A DNA stretch of 64,000 nucleotides from the NCBI RefSeq assembly GCF_001039355.2, contig NW_019775780.1, positions 434,001 through 498,000 of the forward strand. The letters are read 5' to 3'. Position 1 is the stretch's first letter; each line of letters begins with the position of its first letter. Both the position numbers and the translations under genes were made by a program. This DNA is from Lingula anatina. Taxonomy: Eukaryota > Brachiopoda > Lingulata > Lingulida > Lingulidae. The notes beneath the pieces are model-generated. The model was not told the DNA's origin. It saw nothing but the letters and a program-made list of their open reading frames with translations, and did no database searches. Positions 49,390-61,721 of the stretch are shown one piece after another.

Positions 49390-49440
<51 letters not shown>
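49374..49440. repeat. Compound (CT)n-(CA)n microsatellite
   Basis: A CT run (49374-49389) followed by ttcttac and about 23 CA units. Reading frames of repeated Thr-His or Cys-Val here are products of the repeat. Confidence 0.95.
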
Positions 49441-49442
<2 letters not shown>

Positions 49443-52178
49443 CACAGATACATGTACACACACTTAGACCCACAACAAAGAGAGGTTTTCCAGACTGTCT
49501 TAAAAAGCACCTGATCGTCATAACATGCCAGACAATACATTGGCAAACAGAAATTGATTACTGAATGGTTGTCATTGACCCTGCTAGGGCCAAACCACCC
49601 TTGGTACTGATACTCATATCTTCACTAGATTTCACAACAAAAGGACTAATAAAAACAACAAATAAAATGACTTTGCCGTATATCAAAGTCAGTAGCAATT
49701 AAAACAGCTTCTTTTGTGGTTTGATGAACTGTTAAGAATGTCTTCGTCTGATGGTGCTTGATAGATGATGTTTTCTTTGTAGTTTTTCTTTTGTGGGGAA
49801 GCTCATTTGTTTAACATTCAAAGAGGTTTTTTGAGTTAAAAACTGAGGAGACAAATGCCTGTGGTATGATGATAAATGTGCCAACTTGCACAATGGGTCT
49901 CCTTTTTGTCATCTGCTAAAGATGTTTTTTTCTCGACTGCCTCGTTCATTCTTTCTCTTCCCATAACTGTGATTTATACCAAGTGTGGCAGAGAACTGTC
50001 TGCAGAAACTAACCATGAAATTAAAAATGTTTGGAGTTGGCCATGTTAAAACATGATAGGGATCTTTGTAATTGATTTTCCTTGTTAAGTTTTTACCATT
50101 ATCTGTGCCTGTAGACACTTTACACTTAAGTGGAATGGGATTCCTTTGATAGGTGAAGATTGGTATAAGTAGTTAATTAACATGTCAGTGGCTGATAACT
50201 CTAGTTTTGATTTGAAAGTAAAAGAAATTTTAATAGCACTAACTTTAGTGATGACTTTCATGGTTATTGTAAAATAATGGTTGCAGGTATATAGTAGGCC
50301 ATACTCCAGAAATCTGGGAATTTTTGCACATAATTTAAAATAATGGACTTGGACAACAAGAATATCTTTATTTGGGCCCCAGATTTGATTAAAACTCTGA
50401 TTGTTTTTTACAACCCAATTTATTTGTTTCAGATAATATGATAAATGTACAAACATTCATTTACTGTTTCAGCTAGTGCAATCATTGTTACACCGCCAAC
50501 TGTGCAGTGTTCAACATTTAAGATGGAAGATTATGCGTAGCTCAGATTTATCTTGGTTGTTAAATTTGTAAAAGTTAGTGAAAAAATATCTTCCAAATTT
50601 GTGTTAGTATAAATATCTCCATTTTTATTGGACTTTCCAACACATCCACTTGACACAACCACAACAACTTTGGAGCTGATGAAAATGGTAATCTGTCAAA
50701 GTCGATATTGTGGAGGATTTTTTCCTTTGGGCTCCTCAATGATATTGAGGGCATCTATTGATTTTTCACAGACACTAATGCTGTAATGGCCTCTGTGGCT
50801 CTAGAGGCTAATTAGATGCTGCCCAGAGTTTCCAGGGACATTCAATTCAGGTCAATAGAATGGAAAGCCCCATAATTCATGATCCTCGACAGGGAAGGAC
50901 CTGATTGAGAGTGTGTCTTGGATATTCCCATGTATGCAGGGATAGACAGTTATCATTTGTTAGCCTAGCCTGATTAATAACTGAAATTGGCACCGTTAGC
51001 CTTATAAATTAGCTAGTCGGTTAGGCTAATAGGTGCAAAAGTAACAAATCAGGTGTAAAATGCTGTTTAGTGATAGGTCAGCTTGCTTGCAAATTTGTTA
51101 TCTTTATCAAAATATTAATTTGCATAAAGTATCCGTGTATGTGTGTGCATGCGTGCTAGGTTATATTTCGATTCATAATATTGTTCAATATGGAGGTAAA
51201 GGTGATATGGATAGTACAGATTTCATTCCATGCAAAATATCACTCATCTGAAGACACCCCTTATCTTGGATTGAAACATGGAACTAGTGTTTATGAAAAT
51301 AAAACATGTTTAACTACAATGTTTTTATTCATTTGGCATGTATTTTCCCCAATAAGTTATGCCCCCCCCCCCCCCCAGACCATTGTTTGGAAGATACATA
51401 GAACATTATTAACTAGAAAAAGGAAAAAAGGAATGTATTTACTTGTGAAACTCGCTTTGTTTTTGCTTTGGGAGTTAATTGTATAACATACAAATCAATT
51501 AGACTTTCTAGAACAATAACACAATCAGGTGCCAGTGAGACAGAAACCACTTCCTTTATCTTCTGGAAATTTAATTGAATTTTATTACAGAAAGATAAGA
51601 AAAAAAGACAAATTGTCTAGAGTAACACTTCGGAAAAACAATAGTCTCTTTTAAATGGATCGGCCTCAAAAAGGTGTTTTTAATCCAAACTGAATATCAG
51701 TTAGTCATGGATGGATCAGCTATAACTAGCCCACTTCCCAGAACTAGACTTCTGCCAAGTCAAATACAACACTCCCACTAAACACAGCTCCATGCTACAT
51801 ATTAGTTTCTTGCTAGATCTAGCAGATTTCTTCATTACTCACAATAGATAGTGTCAGTGGACCATTTTATCTTGGGGTCTGGCAATCAGTCTGTTGCTCT
51901 GTGGGTGAAGAGATCATCTGTTCTATAAAGATAGCCTTGTTGTTGTTCTTTATATTTTATACTCTTATAATCACTGGAGCTGTGGTGGTGTTCTGCAGTG
52001 GTGTGTCTTGCCACCTCTTGTCTATGTCGCTGAATATAAGGGTAAGTTTACATTAGGTTTTTTCTTTTAGAATGTTGTCAATTTTTTTGGTCTTTTTGCT
52101 GTAAAGGGCTTGAATTGTCTTTTATCATACAAGGTTGCCAATTTTTCACATCAAGTCAGTCTATATTTTTATAGTATT

Positions 52179-52906
52179 GTGACGGGGGCTTTTACGTGTG
52201 ATAAAAGCGCGTCACTGTAAAGTTATAAACAACTCTCTTTTTCCTCTAAAAGGAATTTTATTCTGCGCACACGGACTACATCAAGTTGAAGATGTGACCA
52301 CCACGTCTCTCCCTCAGTTACTCCTTCCTATGCTACTACTTTCCCGACTCGCAGAACATTTACCGAACACTTGCCGGACACTTGCCGAACACACCGAATG
52401 CGGCAAAATGCTGCATTTTTATAACAAAATTAGGGCGACAGGTGGTTCACATCTCACGTCAAGGATGGACATTTTTGATTCAACATTTACCTAATTATTA
52501 GAAATACTGATTCTAGACCTTCGATTTAAATAGTGTGATTTGCCCGGTTCTTTGATTCTTAATATTTAATTTTGACCGAACCGGAACTGGTCATTTTCCC
52601 GAACTAGCGAAGTGCTTATTAAATACTAATACATGACACCAAGAGATAATCAATTAAATCTTTCTATATATATCTGCTGTTGCTCTGTCCTCTGCTTGCA
52701 ATTTAATTGACGCGTTTGCCGACCACTAGAGGTGATTAATTACGGCACTCATTCGCTGGCCTGAGATCGGAAGGTTATTATGTTTGGTCAGTGCTTGAAC
52801 GTCTAATGAGACTTATGTTGTTTTTGCAATCTTATTGTAACTAATGAATTTTAAATGTTTTTAAAACTTAAATTAAGTTCTTACTAAAATTTGTAACACT
52901 ACCGTG
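52179..52906. mobile_element. 728-bp insertion flanked by a 10-bp direct repeat, possible solo LTR
   Basis: The segment begins (t)gtgacgggggcttttacg and ends gtaacactaccgtg. It is flanked on both sides by ttatagtatt (52169-52178 and 52907-52916). Its composition differs from the surroundings: more CpG (gcgcgtcac, ctgcgcacacgg, gacgcgtttgccg) and a short tandem of gaacacttgccg-like units near 52355-52390. TGTGACGG-type starts are common for gypsy-like LTRs, but the right end lacks a clean CA terminus and no second LTR is present. The direct repeat supports insertion; the class is uncertain. Confidence 0.55.
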
Positions 52907-52916
52907 TTATAGTATT

Positions 52917-55900
52917 AAATCCCATGTTTCAGTTGTAATTCTGTTAATAGCATGTTAAACAATAGATCTAAGGTCGGCCATCCTAATCATATGTAGCCTA
53001 GAAGGTAATTAAGGCAAAGTAAAATGAAATGTGCAGCAATAACAGAAGGCTTTTTCATGGTTATAGAAAAAGGCATGACAGCTAGACATCAAAAGTGAAA
53101 AAACAACAATAAACCTCTTCATGTGCTTCTTTATATCCCGGCGTGGGTTTTCTTAATTTGGTTTCATTTGAAATTAAAATTACTATACTGCCATACATGC
53201 CTGAAAACAAACTTTGTCTTAGTGACCATGTTAGGAAAAGGGGTAATGTCTACTGGGAAACATACATTTGAGTATTTAGATCTTAAATTTGGATTGTTTT
53301 GTGTCAGTGAAAAATATTGGAGAAAACTCCAGCAGATATGTTTGACACAAATGAAAAATATTAGTTAAACCCTCAGTCCTGTCATACCTTGTCGTCATTT
53401 ATGAAAGTTGTTAAATTTGTCATTGTTTGGTGAGAGCAAAATTGAACCTAAAGATCACGAGCAGATGTACACTGTCATTTTTGCTGACAAATTTTTGTTA
53501 TGAGGTGTCTCCTGAGGTAGAGACTGTGGTGGTTTATACATTGTTTACAATACATGGATTATGTTGGTGAGAGGCACATATTTACATTTGATTATTATTT
53601 TTGAAAGAAATCAGCCCTTTTTTGTGGGAAATGGTCTGAAAAAGTATAGTACCACTTGTTAATTTTCAAAGAATTTCATCATAGCTTAAAAGCACCTTAA
53701 TTTGCATTTTCTTACAAAAAGTTATTGAAGTTGTGGTTTCCTGAAATTAAGCATGAAGGTCTCCCAAATAAAATCAGCATGTACACAGTCATAACATAAC
53801 AGTGCATGCCTATCAAACATTTTATAGCTACTCATTATAGCCATTTATCCATCACAAATGAAATTACACTGCATGTGAAGGTGTCAAGTACCTCCTTCAA
53901 GTGAGCCACCATAAATGTCACTGCTGTATTATAAACATTATAAATGGTTTTAGCAGCTGGCAAATTATAACACAATGAAGAAAAAATCTTTAAAAAAAAC
54001 AACAGATTTTACATATACGTGTATGTAATTCAGTTGGATATTTGGTGGCTGATGGAATCGTGTGATACATGTTATGCCAAAGATTTTGCTACATGTGTAT
54101 TAATGAACATGGTTATTATTTGGTAAATGCAATGCGTCTTCTAATGTTCATGGTCATGCATTAAATACGAAGACAATATTTGACAGTTATTTGTACATGA
54201 TTACCCAAGCATGGATCTTTTAGGACATTGAAGTCATCCTATGAAATATACAATAGCTTAGGAATACTATTGACTTATTCCTCAGTGTACTAATTCTTCC
54301 TCTAAAGGACAATAGGAAAACCACGTGTCCTTGTGCATTATACATATAGTACAGGTTTTCTGTGTACTATATACATTTTAAATGTCCCACAATTATTTTT
54401 GTCTAAATATCTTGTAAAGCTATATGTCCTTCCTAATTCAAACCTTAAAATAATACATTTACCCTCAAATGAAAGTACCTGACGTCATCCTTATGAAATT
54501 TCAGGAAAACTATGACAGTGTCAATGTCTGGTCAGATATTGAGAACTAAATTATCCAATTAAAAATGGCATAAAACATCAAATCTAAGTTCAAGGATGGA
54601 TCAAGCAATGATTCTTTAGTATGATAAAATTAGATTTAGCATAAAAATCCCAAATAGAATACCTTTAAGGTCTGTTTCGATAGACTTCTTGGATAGACCA
54701 GACATGGGACTGTCTTGCATCATTATTGGATCACATAATGCTCCCCCCCCCCCGCCCCCGCCCCTGCTGCTTCTGCTACACCACAGACACCTAACTGGTG
54801 GTTAATCAATCTTATTTTTCTGATGACGGATGTTAGTTTAGTTTGATCTCAGCTCTAAAGTGGTCCCAATCTCAAAAGGCATTTGGAATATGGAGAAGTT
54901 GGATTCTTGGCAGGCAGACATGTGACCGTTATGACCTGTTGAATAGTGTTTTGATAGATTTTCTAAGAAAACATGAAAAGTATATCAAATATGCTTTCAT
55001 GATGTAACCAGCTGCAACATAAACTGTGCCTTATGCCATTATGGCGTCATATGGTGTAATTGAGCAATGCTGCCGGCTTTTTCCCACAGGATGAAAATAA
55101 ACTTCAAAACATCTTGCTGATAAAGATGATATTCTCTCAGAAACAACCAATCATAATATGTGGCAATGTTTGGTTCGTAGCTGCTCTAGAACTCATGCAA
55201 ATTTCACTTGTTAAAAGCATACTTCAACCCTGTGATTACTTGAGCATGTAAAAATCAAATGGCTTTTGTAGGGAAACAAGTGCCTGTAATGTTTGTGAAA
55301 TCTTTTAGAATTGCTTTGAGAGTGGTAAAATAAGGAGGTTGCCCTAACCCTTGACTTTTTCTGACCTTGTCTGTCTGCACTAGCCTCTAGCCAAAGTAAT
55401 TTGTTTGTCAAGCAGAGGAATCTACAGAGAGGGGCTTCTCTTCCTGATCTCATTGATTGCTGTAGGTGTGTCTGTTACTATGGTGAATTTTATTGTAGTA
55501 CAGTACAAGATGAGTCTTATGTGGATTGAAATAATTCAGTAGTAGAAATGTAGAATATTTATTTTATTGCTAGATTTATTGCTTTTATTAAAAGACATTT
55601 GTTATTTAAGAAAAAACACTAAGAGTATTCTTTTATTGTAGAATGGAGAATGCAGTGATAATTTCATCTCAGATAGCATTGTTCAACTCTGTCATGGGAT
55701 TCTACCATTTTGTTGTGAGGCCAACCTATATATTTCTGAAAAACTTTATTTATTTGGTGCATGAGGTTTTGTTTACTGTGAAAACCAGTTTTGCAAGAGA
55801 TTGATAAAATATTCTAAAAGCAGCTAGTTTGATATTGCACCACATTATTAATGAAACAGCTTTGCAGTGGAACTTAAGATTGGATTTTGTGAACTAGCAT

Positions 55901-58900
55901 TTGTTTTATATTTTATATAGCATTAACCTTCCAACAGGTGAAGAAATACTTCTCAAAGTGATCATTCACTTGGGAATCCTTTTTCTGTACAGATAATAGT
56001 AAATGCTAATCAGAATCCCTTTAAAACATAAACTGTGATTATAATTGGCTGCCTGACGGCTGCTTTGATCAAATCTGTTAATCTTAGATTAAAGATATCA
56101 GTTGCTAAGCGCTGCACTTGTAGTTTGTAGCAGAATATCTTGAGGGCCATTCATGTTGTTTTTTGTCCTTGTTTCTTTCAAAATGGCCTATGTTTACAAA
56201 AATGAATTTGAAAACCCAATTAAAAAGTGAATTTTAACACAAAGTGAAAGTGCGGGAAATGCTTGTAATAGTTCAATCAACCTAAGCCAAATGAAGAAAA
56301 AAATGTAGGGAATCTCTGAGTTTGAATCTTGATGTAGTGCAGGTCAGTGAGTACTTGAATATTGTAAAAAAAATTCGCTAATTTAATTTTTTCGTGCTCA
56401 AAATATGTGTACAGTCCATTTAAGATTGCATGTATTGTAACACATTGAACTACAGCAGCTACAATATAGCTAATATCTTCTATCTTCAATGTGCACATAG
56501 TCATATCCTTCCTCTCAGCTTCTCCCTTGACGATAGATGATTGCTGTTTAAGGGAACAGATCAAAAAGGTAAAGTAGCTGTTGAAAATTATTTGCATGAT
56601 GATCCTTGATTTTTTCATAGTATTATTAATTTCATTTTTACTGTTTATTTATTTTTCATTATTTAATTTTTTTAATTGATTTTCATTTTGTTTTCCAAAT
56701 ATCTAGTTACTGGCTTATTTTAATATTTTACCCATTCGTCAAATAGGGTACATAAGGATATCCTAAATAGCTGAGGCTGAAAAAGAAAGATTGAAAATAA
56801 AGTGCAATTTGAAGTGGCATGAAATTAAAATATTAGATTGCTGCTTAGTATAGTTTTCATAATTAAAGAGATAATAGCACTACTCTGTCAAGCAGCCTAA
56901 CACAAAACAGGTAAAAGTAAGTCACTTGGTGATAGAGTATTTAGAACTGACAAGACCACTACTTACTGAGACATTTGCTTGAAGTAATAATCCATTTTGG
57001 ATAAGTTCCCCTAGGCAGGAAAGAAGTGCTGCTTGTACTGCAGGTTGATCGAATTAAGATTTTTCAGCTGATTCACTCAGTTTCATATTGCTGTTACTAT
57101 GATGTTCAAGGCTTTGTGAAGATACAAAGATGGAAAGATGAATAGTTGTAATGAAAAGTCAAAAGGGAACAATATCTAGTTTGTGTAAGATTCCCTATAA
57201 CATAAGTTACTGCGAACAGTATTTCCGATAAAAGGGTGGCACGCACTTGGTCAGTATATCAAGGCATTTTTGTGCCCATTTTAATTAAAATGCAATGACT
57301 CGATGTGCTATGTGGGTTGCAAAGCTGACCAGGCTGGTCAAGTTCATAGTTGATTGGTGTTGGATATGGAGTATTACTGACCAAGTATTACAAGCCTGAA
57401 GAATATGCCATAGTTACAGAGACATGATCAGCTCTTTTGTTGGATCAGCGCTAATTGAAAAAAAAAAAAAAACGGGACAAAATTATGAGAAGGATAATGT
57501 GGTGTTTATTGTCAGGTGTGAAATTGATGGATTCATAAGATGGGATTTGCGTATTTGCATAGAAACTAAATTGATTACCAAGGGCAGACGTTTGCTGTAA
57601 TAATTTACTCTTAAGAGATCCCCCGTGATTGGTTGTGGGAAGACTGAGTAAAGCATATCTCTAGGTGTGCAGGACATGAATCACGAGAACTTCCATCAGG
57701 ATGTTTTTGTATACGTGCCTAGTACTGTAGCATCATATATAGCTCTTCTCTGTGTAATCCTAGTTTCAGAATAGATTTTCTGAGGGCGTATATCATAGCT
57801 AAGAGTGGCTTCGTGACAGTGAAGTGAAATTGCATAGTGCTGTTGTCTGTGAGAGGAGTCGTGGGTTCCATTAAAAAAGACCATTTGATTTGCATATTTC
57901 AAGAGCTGCAGACGAGGAGCATATTTATCTGTGGCCTGACAGCCTTAATTCCATGGATCAGTGTTCAATATTATCAGGAATATGATATTGATAACTATCA
58001 AAGGATAAATGCATCATGAAGAGGAAATCATCCTGCAGTGTCCTAGGAAACATATTAAAATTATTCATTTTCCTTTTTTTTTTTTAAACTTTTTGAAATG
58101 AAAATATGAACCTCCAGTTGTCTGCAGACAGCAAATTATACTGGAAAGCTGTGATTTTTTCATTCTTTTCTTTGAAGCTTAATTGAAAAAACTGATGCCA
58201 CTGGTTTACCTGACACTGTTGGTTCTGGTGAAAGACGACCAATTCTCCTGAGATTCAATTTATTACCTTAATCCCATTAAGTAATGCTTATGACTACAGA
58301 ATAATTTCATTGAGGAATTAAGAAGAGAACTCCCAGAGGGATGACAGTTATTGCTTTTAAAACAACATCGAATTTGTTATTTTTTTTCTTTTTTGGCAAG
58401 AGATAAACCTTTGTTCCATCGATTTTACATTGAGAGGAGAAGACTGAAATACTTAATGGCATTTTAAAAGCTTTCTGTAATCTGACATCAGTTTCCTGTG
58501 GCAGTGCCATAACATGACTGACTTTCTGTGGGACATTGTTTTTTTCTGTTGATTGAACTGTTTCTGATCTGTGTATCACTTTGTCTTTGACATTAAGACA
58601 CTATTTGATCCAAAGAAAGTGGAATTGAGGATAATTCTTAACAGCGAGTACACAAAAGAGTCTAGTTTTCAGAGTTTTCTCTGTCCAGTATGATGTTGCA
58701 GGTTTCCAAGAAAGGCATACATCACCACTGAATCACTGAGATGTCTGGCAGAGATCACACTAAGTACCTAGCTGAGTAGGAAGCGAACTGTGCAAATTGG
58801 GGAAATGCACCCCTGTTAATCAAGACCATCACTGTGAACACAGTATGTTGATTATTTTATCATCATCACACCCCAGAACATACCTAATATATGTACAGGG

Positions 58901-58922
58901 CTAGTACACTGGTCAATATTTG
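52917..58922 (+). other. Intronic stretch, no gene seen
   Basis: AT-rich, with a poly-C/GC tract at 54743-54765, poly-A near 57460 and poly-T near 58075. No coding exon, RNA gene or mobile element could be supported. Confidence 0.5.
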
Positions 58923-59012
58923 ATGACCATGTCAGAAAGGAACATGGCAAGAAAAGTCCAAGTGACTGTTGGCAAGCAGACAAAGACAGGGGAGACTGCT
59001 AAGACTGTGCAG
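58923..59012 (+). CDS. First coding exon D (28-30 codons), alternative start of the same gene
   Basis: Two in-frame ATGs (58923 and 58929, the latter with A at -3). The frame reads MTMSERNMARKVQVTVGKQ then TKTGETAKTVQ and ends CAG|GTAGGG in phase 0. An in-frame TAG lies about 20 bases upstream. The peptide is lysine-rich like exon A and ends KTVQ where A ends QTVR; counted from the second ATG both are exactly 28 codons. I would not claim homology on that. No recognised domain. The common downstream exon is not in the window. Confidence 0.4.
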
Positions 59013-61721
59013 GTAGGGAGAGAAATAGAGGTGTTGTCAGGGAGAGAAAAGGGCATCGATTTAGTTAAATTGTATTGGCAATATATTAGTATGCTGTAGT
59101 TAGTGTGAAAAGGGGAGTGGCTGATCAATTCTCTTGAGGTGAGGGTGATACAGGTGGTAAAAGGTGGGGTGGAGCAGGGGAGGGGTCTGAAGCACTTTGG
59201 ATTAAAGACTTTGTCAAAATGTCTTTTAAGGTATATAGTGCAGTAGTAGCAAAAAGATTGTCTACTGCACTTAGGTAATCATGTATGCTTTAAGACTATT
59301 GTCATACAGAAAATAGTCTGTCTAGACAAAAGGTAATGCAAATTGCTCTTATCAGCTTTTGGTGTTCAGTTTTCATCATATTCATTAATTGGAGTTTGAC
59401 ATTATTTTTTTAAACAGGGATATTTGTTTTATGGACAACTTGTTTTCCTTATACACTGCAAGTTGTTTTATTGTGTGATAGTCTTTTATGGTTAAGCACT
59501 TACCAGTGCAGCAACAAAGGCAATGGAAGAGACAAAAAGGGCCTTACAGTGCCCCAGATGTTTTTGAAAATGTCACTTTGCCTGGGTGATATTGTGTGTC
59601 ACCTTTTCTGACAATTGACAACATAATCACTCCCTTGCCAACCTATAAATGACACTTAGAAAGGACATGTTACCAAAATTTTGTCATTCAGGACAATGGT
59701 ATAGTTGTGATTTGAAACTGGTAAAAGACCTCCCACTTCTCTTTGGTGGAGAAGTTAGATTTATTATTGTTATTTGTCATGGTTTTGCACATGCAGCTGC
59801 CCATAGCTTTTTGCTTGTGTAGTCTTCACCTTCTGACTCTGTTAAATATGTCCTTATTTTCAACATGTTTATTACAGTAGAAAGAATGGATTCCTTTCAA
59901 TTGTTGACATAGAATCACTACTTCTTACTTTTCATTCCTTATCTTTTCAGTAAATGCTTTTTGACACAAGGTTCATATTAGAACTAATGAAATGAAAGTT
60001 ATAAAAATGTATGGTGGTAAAATATGAAAGTACAAAACATCAGGACTAGTGTGAGAATTGACTTTCAAAGACATTTTTATCAGAGCTTGCTGACTTTATT
60101 GAACCTAAAGATGTATGTCACTTCCTAATTTTCTGCACAGCTGATCTTCCTTTCAACTGACAATACTTCACTTGGACTAATTTCATGCCTGTCATCTGTT
60201 CCACTTCGCTTCTTATGGTTTTACACCTTACAGAGAGATGTTTTTTTTAAATCATATTTGCCTTTGCTTCACACTGTGTAAAAAATTTCCCCTACATTGT
60301 TCCATATGCATCCTCGGAACTTTTTGTTATTTTGAAAAAGCTGAAAAACAAAAGGTTTGTATTTGACATATAGTATTCACCTGTCTGTTTTATGCCCTTT
60401 CCTTTCTCCTCCCCTTGTTTATTTATGCAAGTTTGTCCTTACCAGGTCTTGTCACATCAAACACATTAAGGATCATTAAAAAAGTCATTGTCAGTAAGTT
60501 TGCTAGCCTACTTAATCGAATGAATTCACTTTAAGTTGACTACCTGACTTTAAGAAGATATATGGCAAGTTTTTTTTTTAATCTGCTGCAACTGTATGCA
60601 GATTAAATGTCTCTTTGGTGTACTTCTAGTAGTTCTAGTTTACTTTTGTTGATATGATTATTTCAATGTTGTCATGGGCTTGGCAGATGGATTAACTAGA
60701 AGTGCGTATTTAATCCTTTAAAAATGTAAATTTAAACACATCATGTGTAGATGACTGAAATCAGCATTGTTATATATATCCAGACACCCAAACCTTCTTT
60801 AATAACACTATCAGGTTCCTGTTGGGGTAGATCTTTTAAAGTGTGGAAAGAGCGAAGTTGTTGATGGAGTTAACACTGTTAAGGTGACAGGTGGACTGAT
60901 CAGTATGTCCAGTTTCATTAGAAAACTAATAAGTGGACAAGAGTAGACCAGGCTAGAAGTGGTGCACCAAAAGTTTCAAGTTAAAAGCTAGGTTGACATT
61001 GAGAAGAGAGCTGTACCATTACGACCAGGTGATGAATACACCATGATGAACACTGAGGTTGGTTGACCACATCTTTCCTAAAAATACTTTTCTAGGAGAG
61101 TTTACATCATAAGAAAAAAGGAGAAAAAAACACTGCAAGTAAATTTCAGCGAACTTCAAGAATTTTCCTCTTGAACTGAAAATTTCTGAAATTCACTGGG
61201 ACAGAGTATCTGAGTGGAAAATACCCCAAAATATTTGGGGTAACCAAATCCTTAATGAAATTTACCTTTGGAAATAGATACTAAATGGAGGTAGGTAAGG
61301 GGAAGGGATCAATGTATTTGTGCATTGTTCATAATTTTCAATCTGTTTCTGATTCATGATATTTATTCTTTTGTTCATGTCCACATATGGAGAATTAGAT
61401 GGTTTTGATTGCTGTAAAAAGGAAAATTGTTAAACTTTCCAACGCAATTACGTGAGAAATGGGCCAACTAGGACCGACCTATTTTTTAAGCACAAGCCTT
61501 TAGTAGAGCTGTTAGATGCATTGGTAAATGGTTTACCTTAAACAACTTTTCAAGGCCAAGGAGATTGTCTTATATATACATGTATTAGGTCTGAAATTCA
61601 GTCAGTAGTAATTCTAGTTTTTACTGAAAAATATTGCTTCTAACTTTTTCACTTGAATATGAAACATATATTGCAAAATCCTTTATTCTCTCTGTTTGCT
61701 TACTTCCTATGTATAAGTGTT
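59013..61721 (+). other. Intronic stretch, no gene seen
   Basis: AT-rich unique-looking DNA up to the LINE-like element. No acceptor followed by a convincing coding exon was found. Confidence 0.45.

Larger units (their letters stand above)
36902..52168 (+). other. Long intronic stretch, no gene seen
   Basis: About 15 kb of AT-rich DNA. Reading frames here are short and show no family resemblance. Contents I can name: the tandem duplication at 41867-42175, GT/CA microsatellites at 46.7-49.4 kb, the palindrome at 48704-48729 and a run of 15 C at 51362-51376. Confidence 0.5.

Noticed and set aside
49231-49564. Overlapping reading frames on both strands with Cys-Val or Thr-His runs
   Set aside because: They are translations of the (CA)n microsatellite and have no other coding features.
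52024-52041. Possible fifth start exon: ATG followed by six codons (MSLNIR) and a donor AGG|GTAAGT in phase 0
   Set aside because: The frame is too short to distinguish from chance, although phase and strand fit the other start exons.
52198-52494. 98-codon plus-strand frame with repeated leucine/AEH-like segments
   Set aside because: It lies within the flanked insertion and reflects its short tandem gaacacttgccg units; no domain seen.
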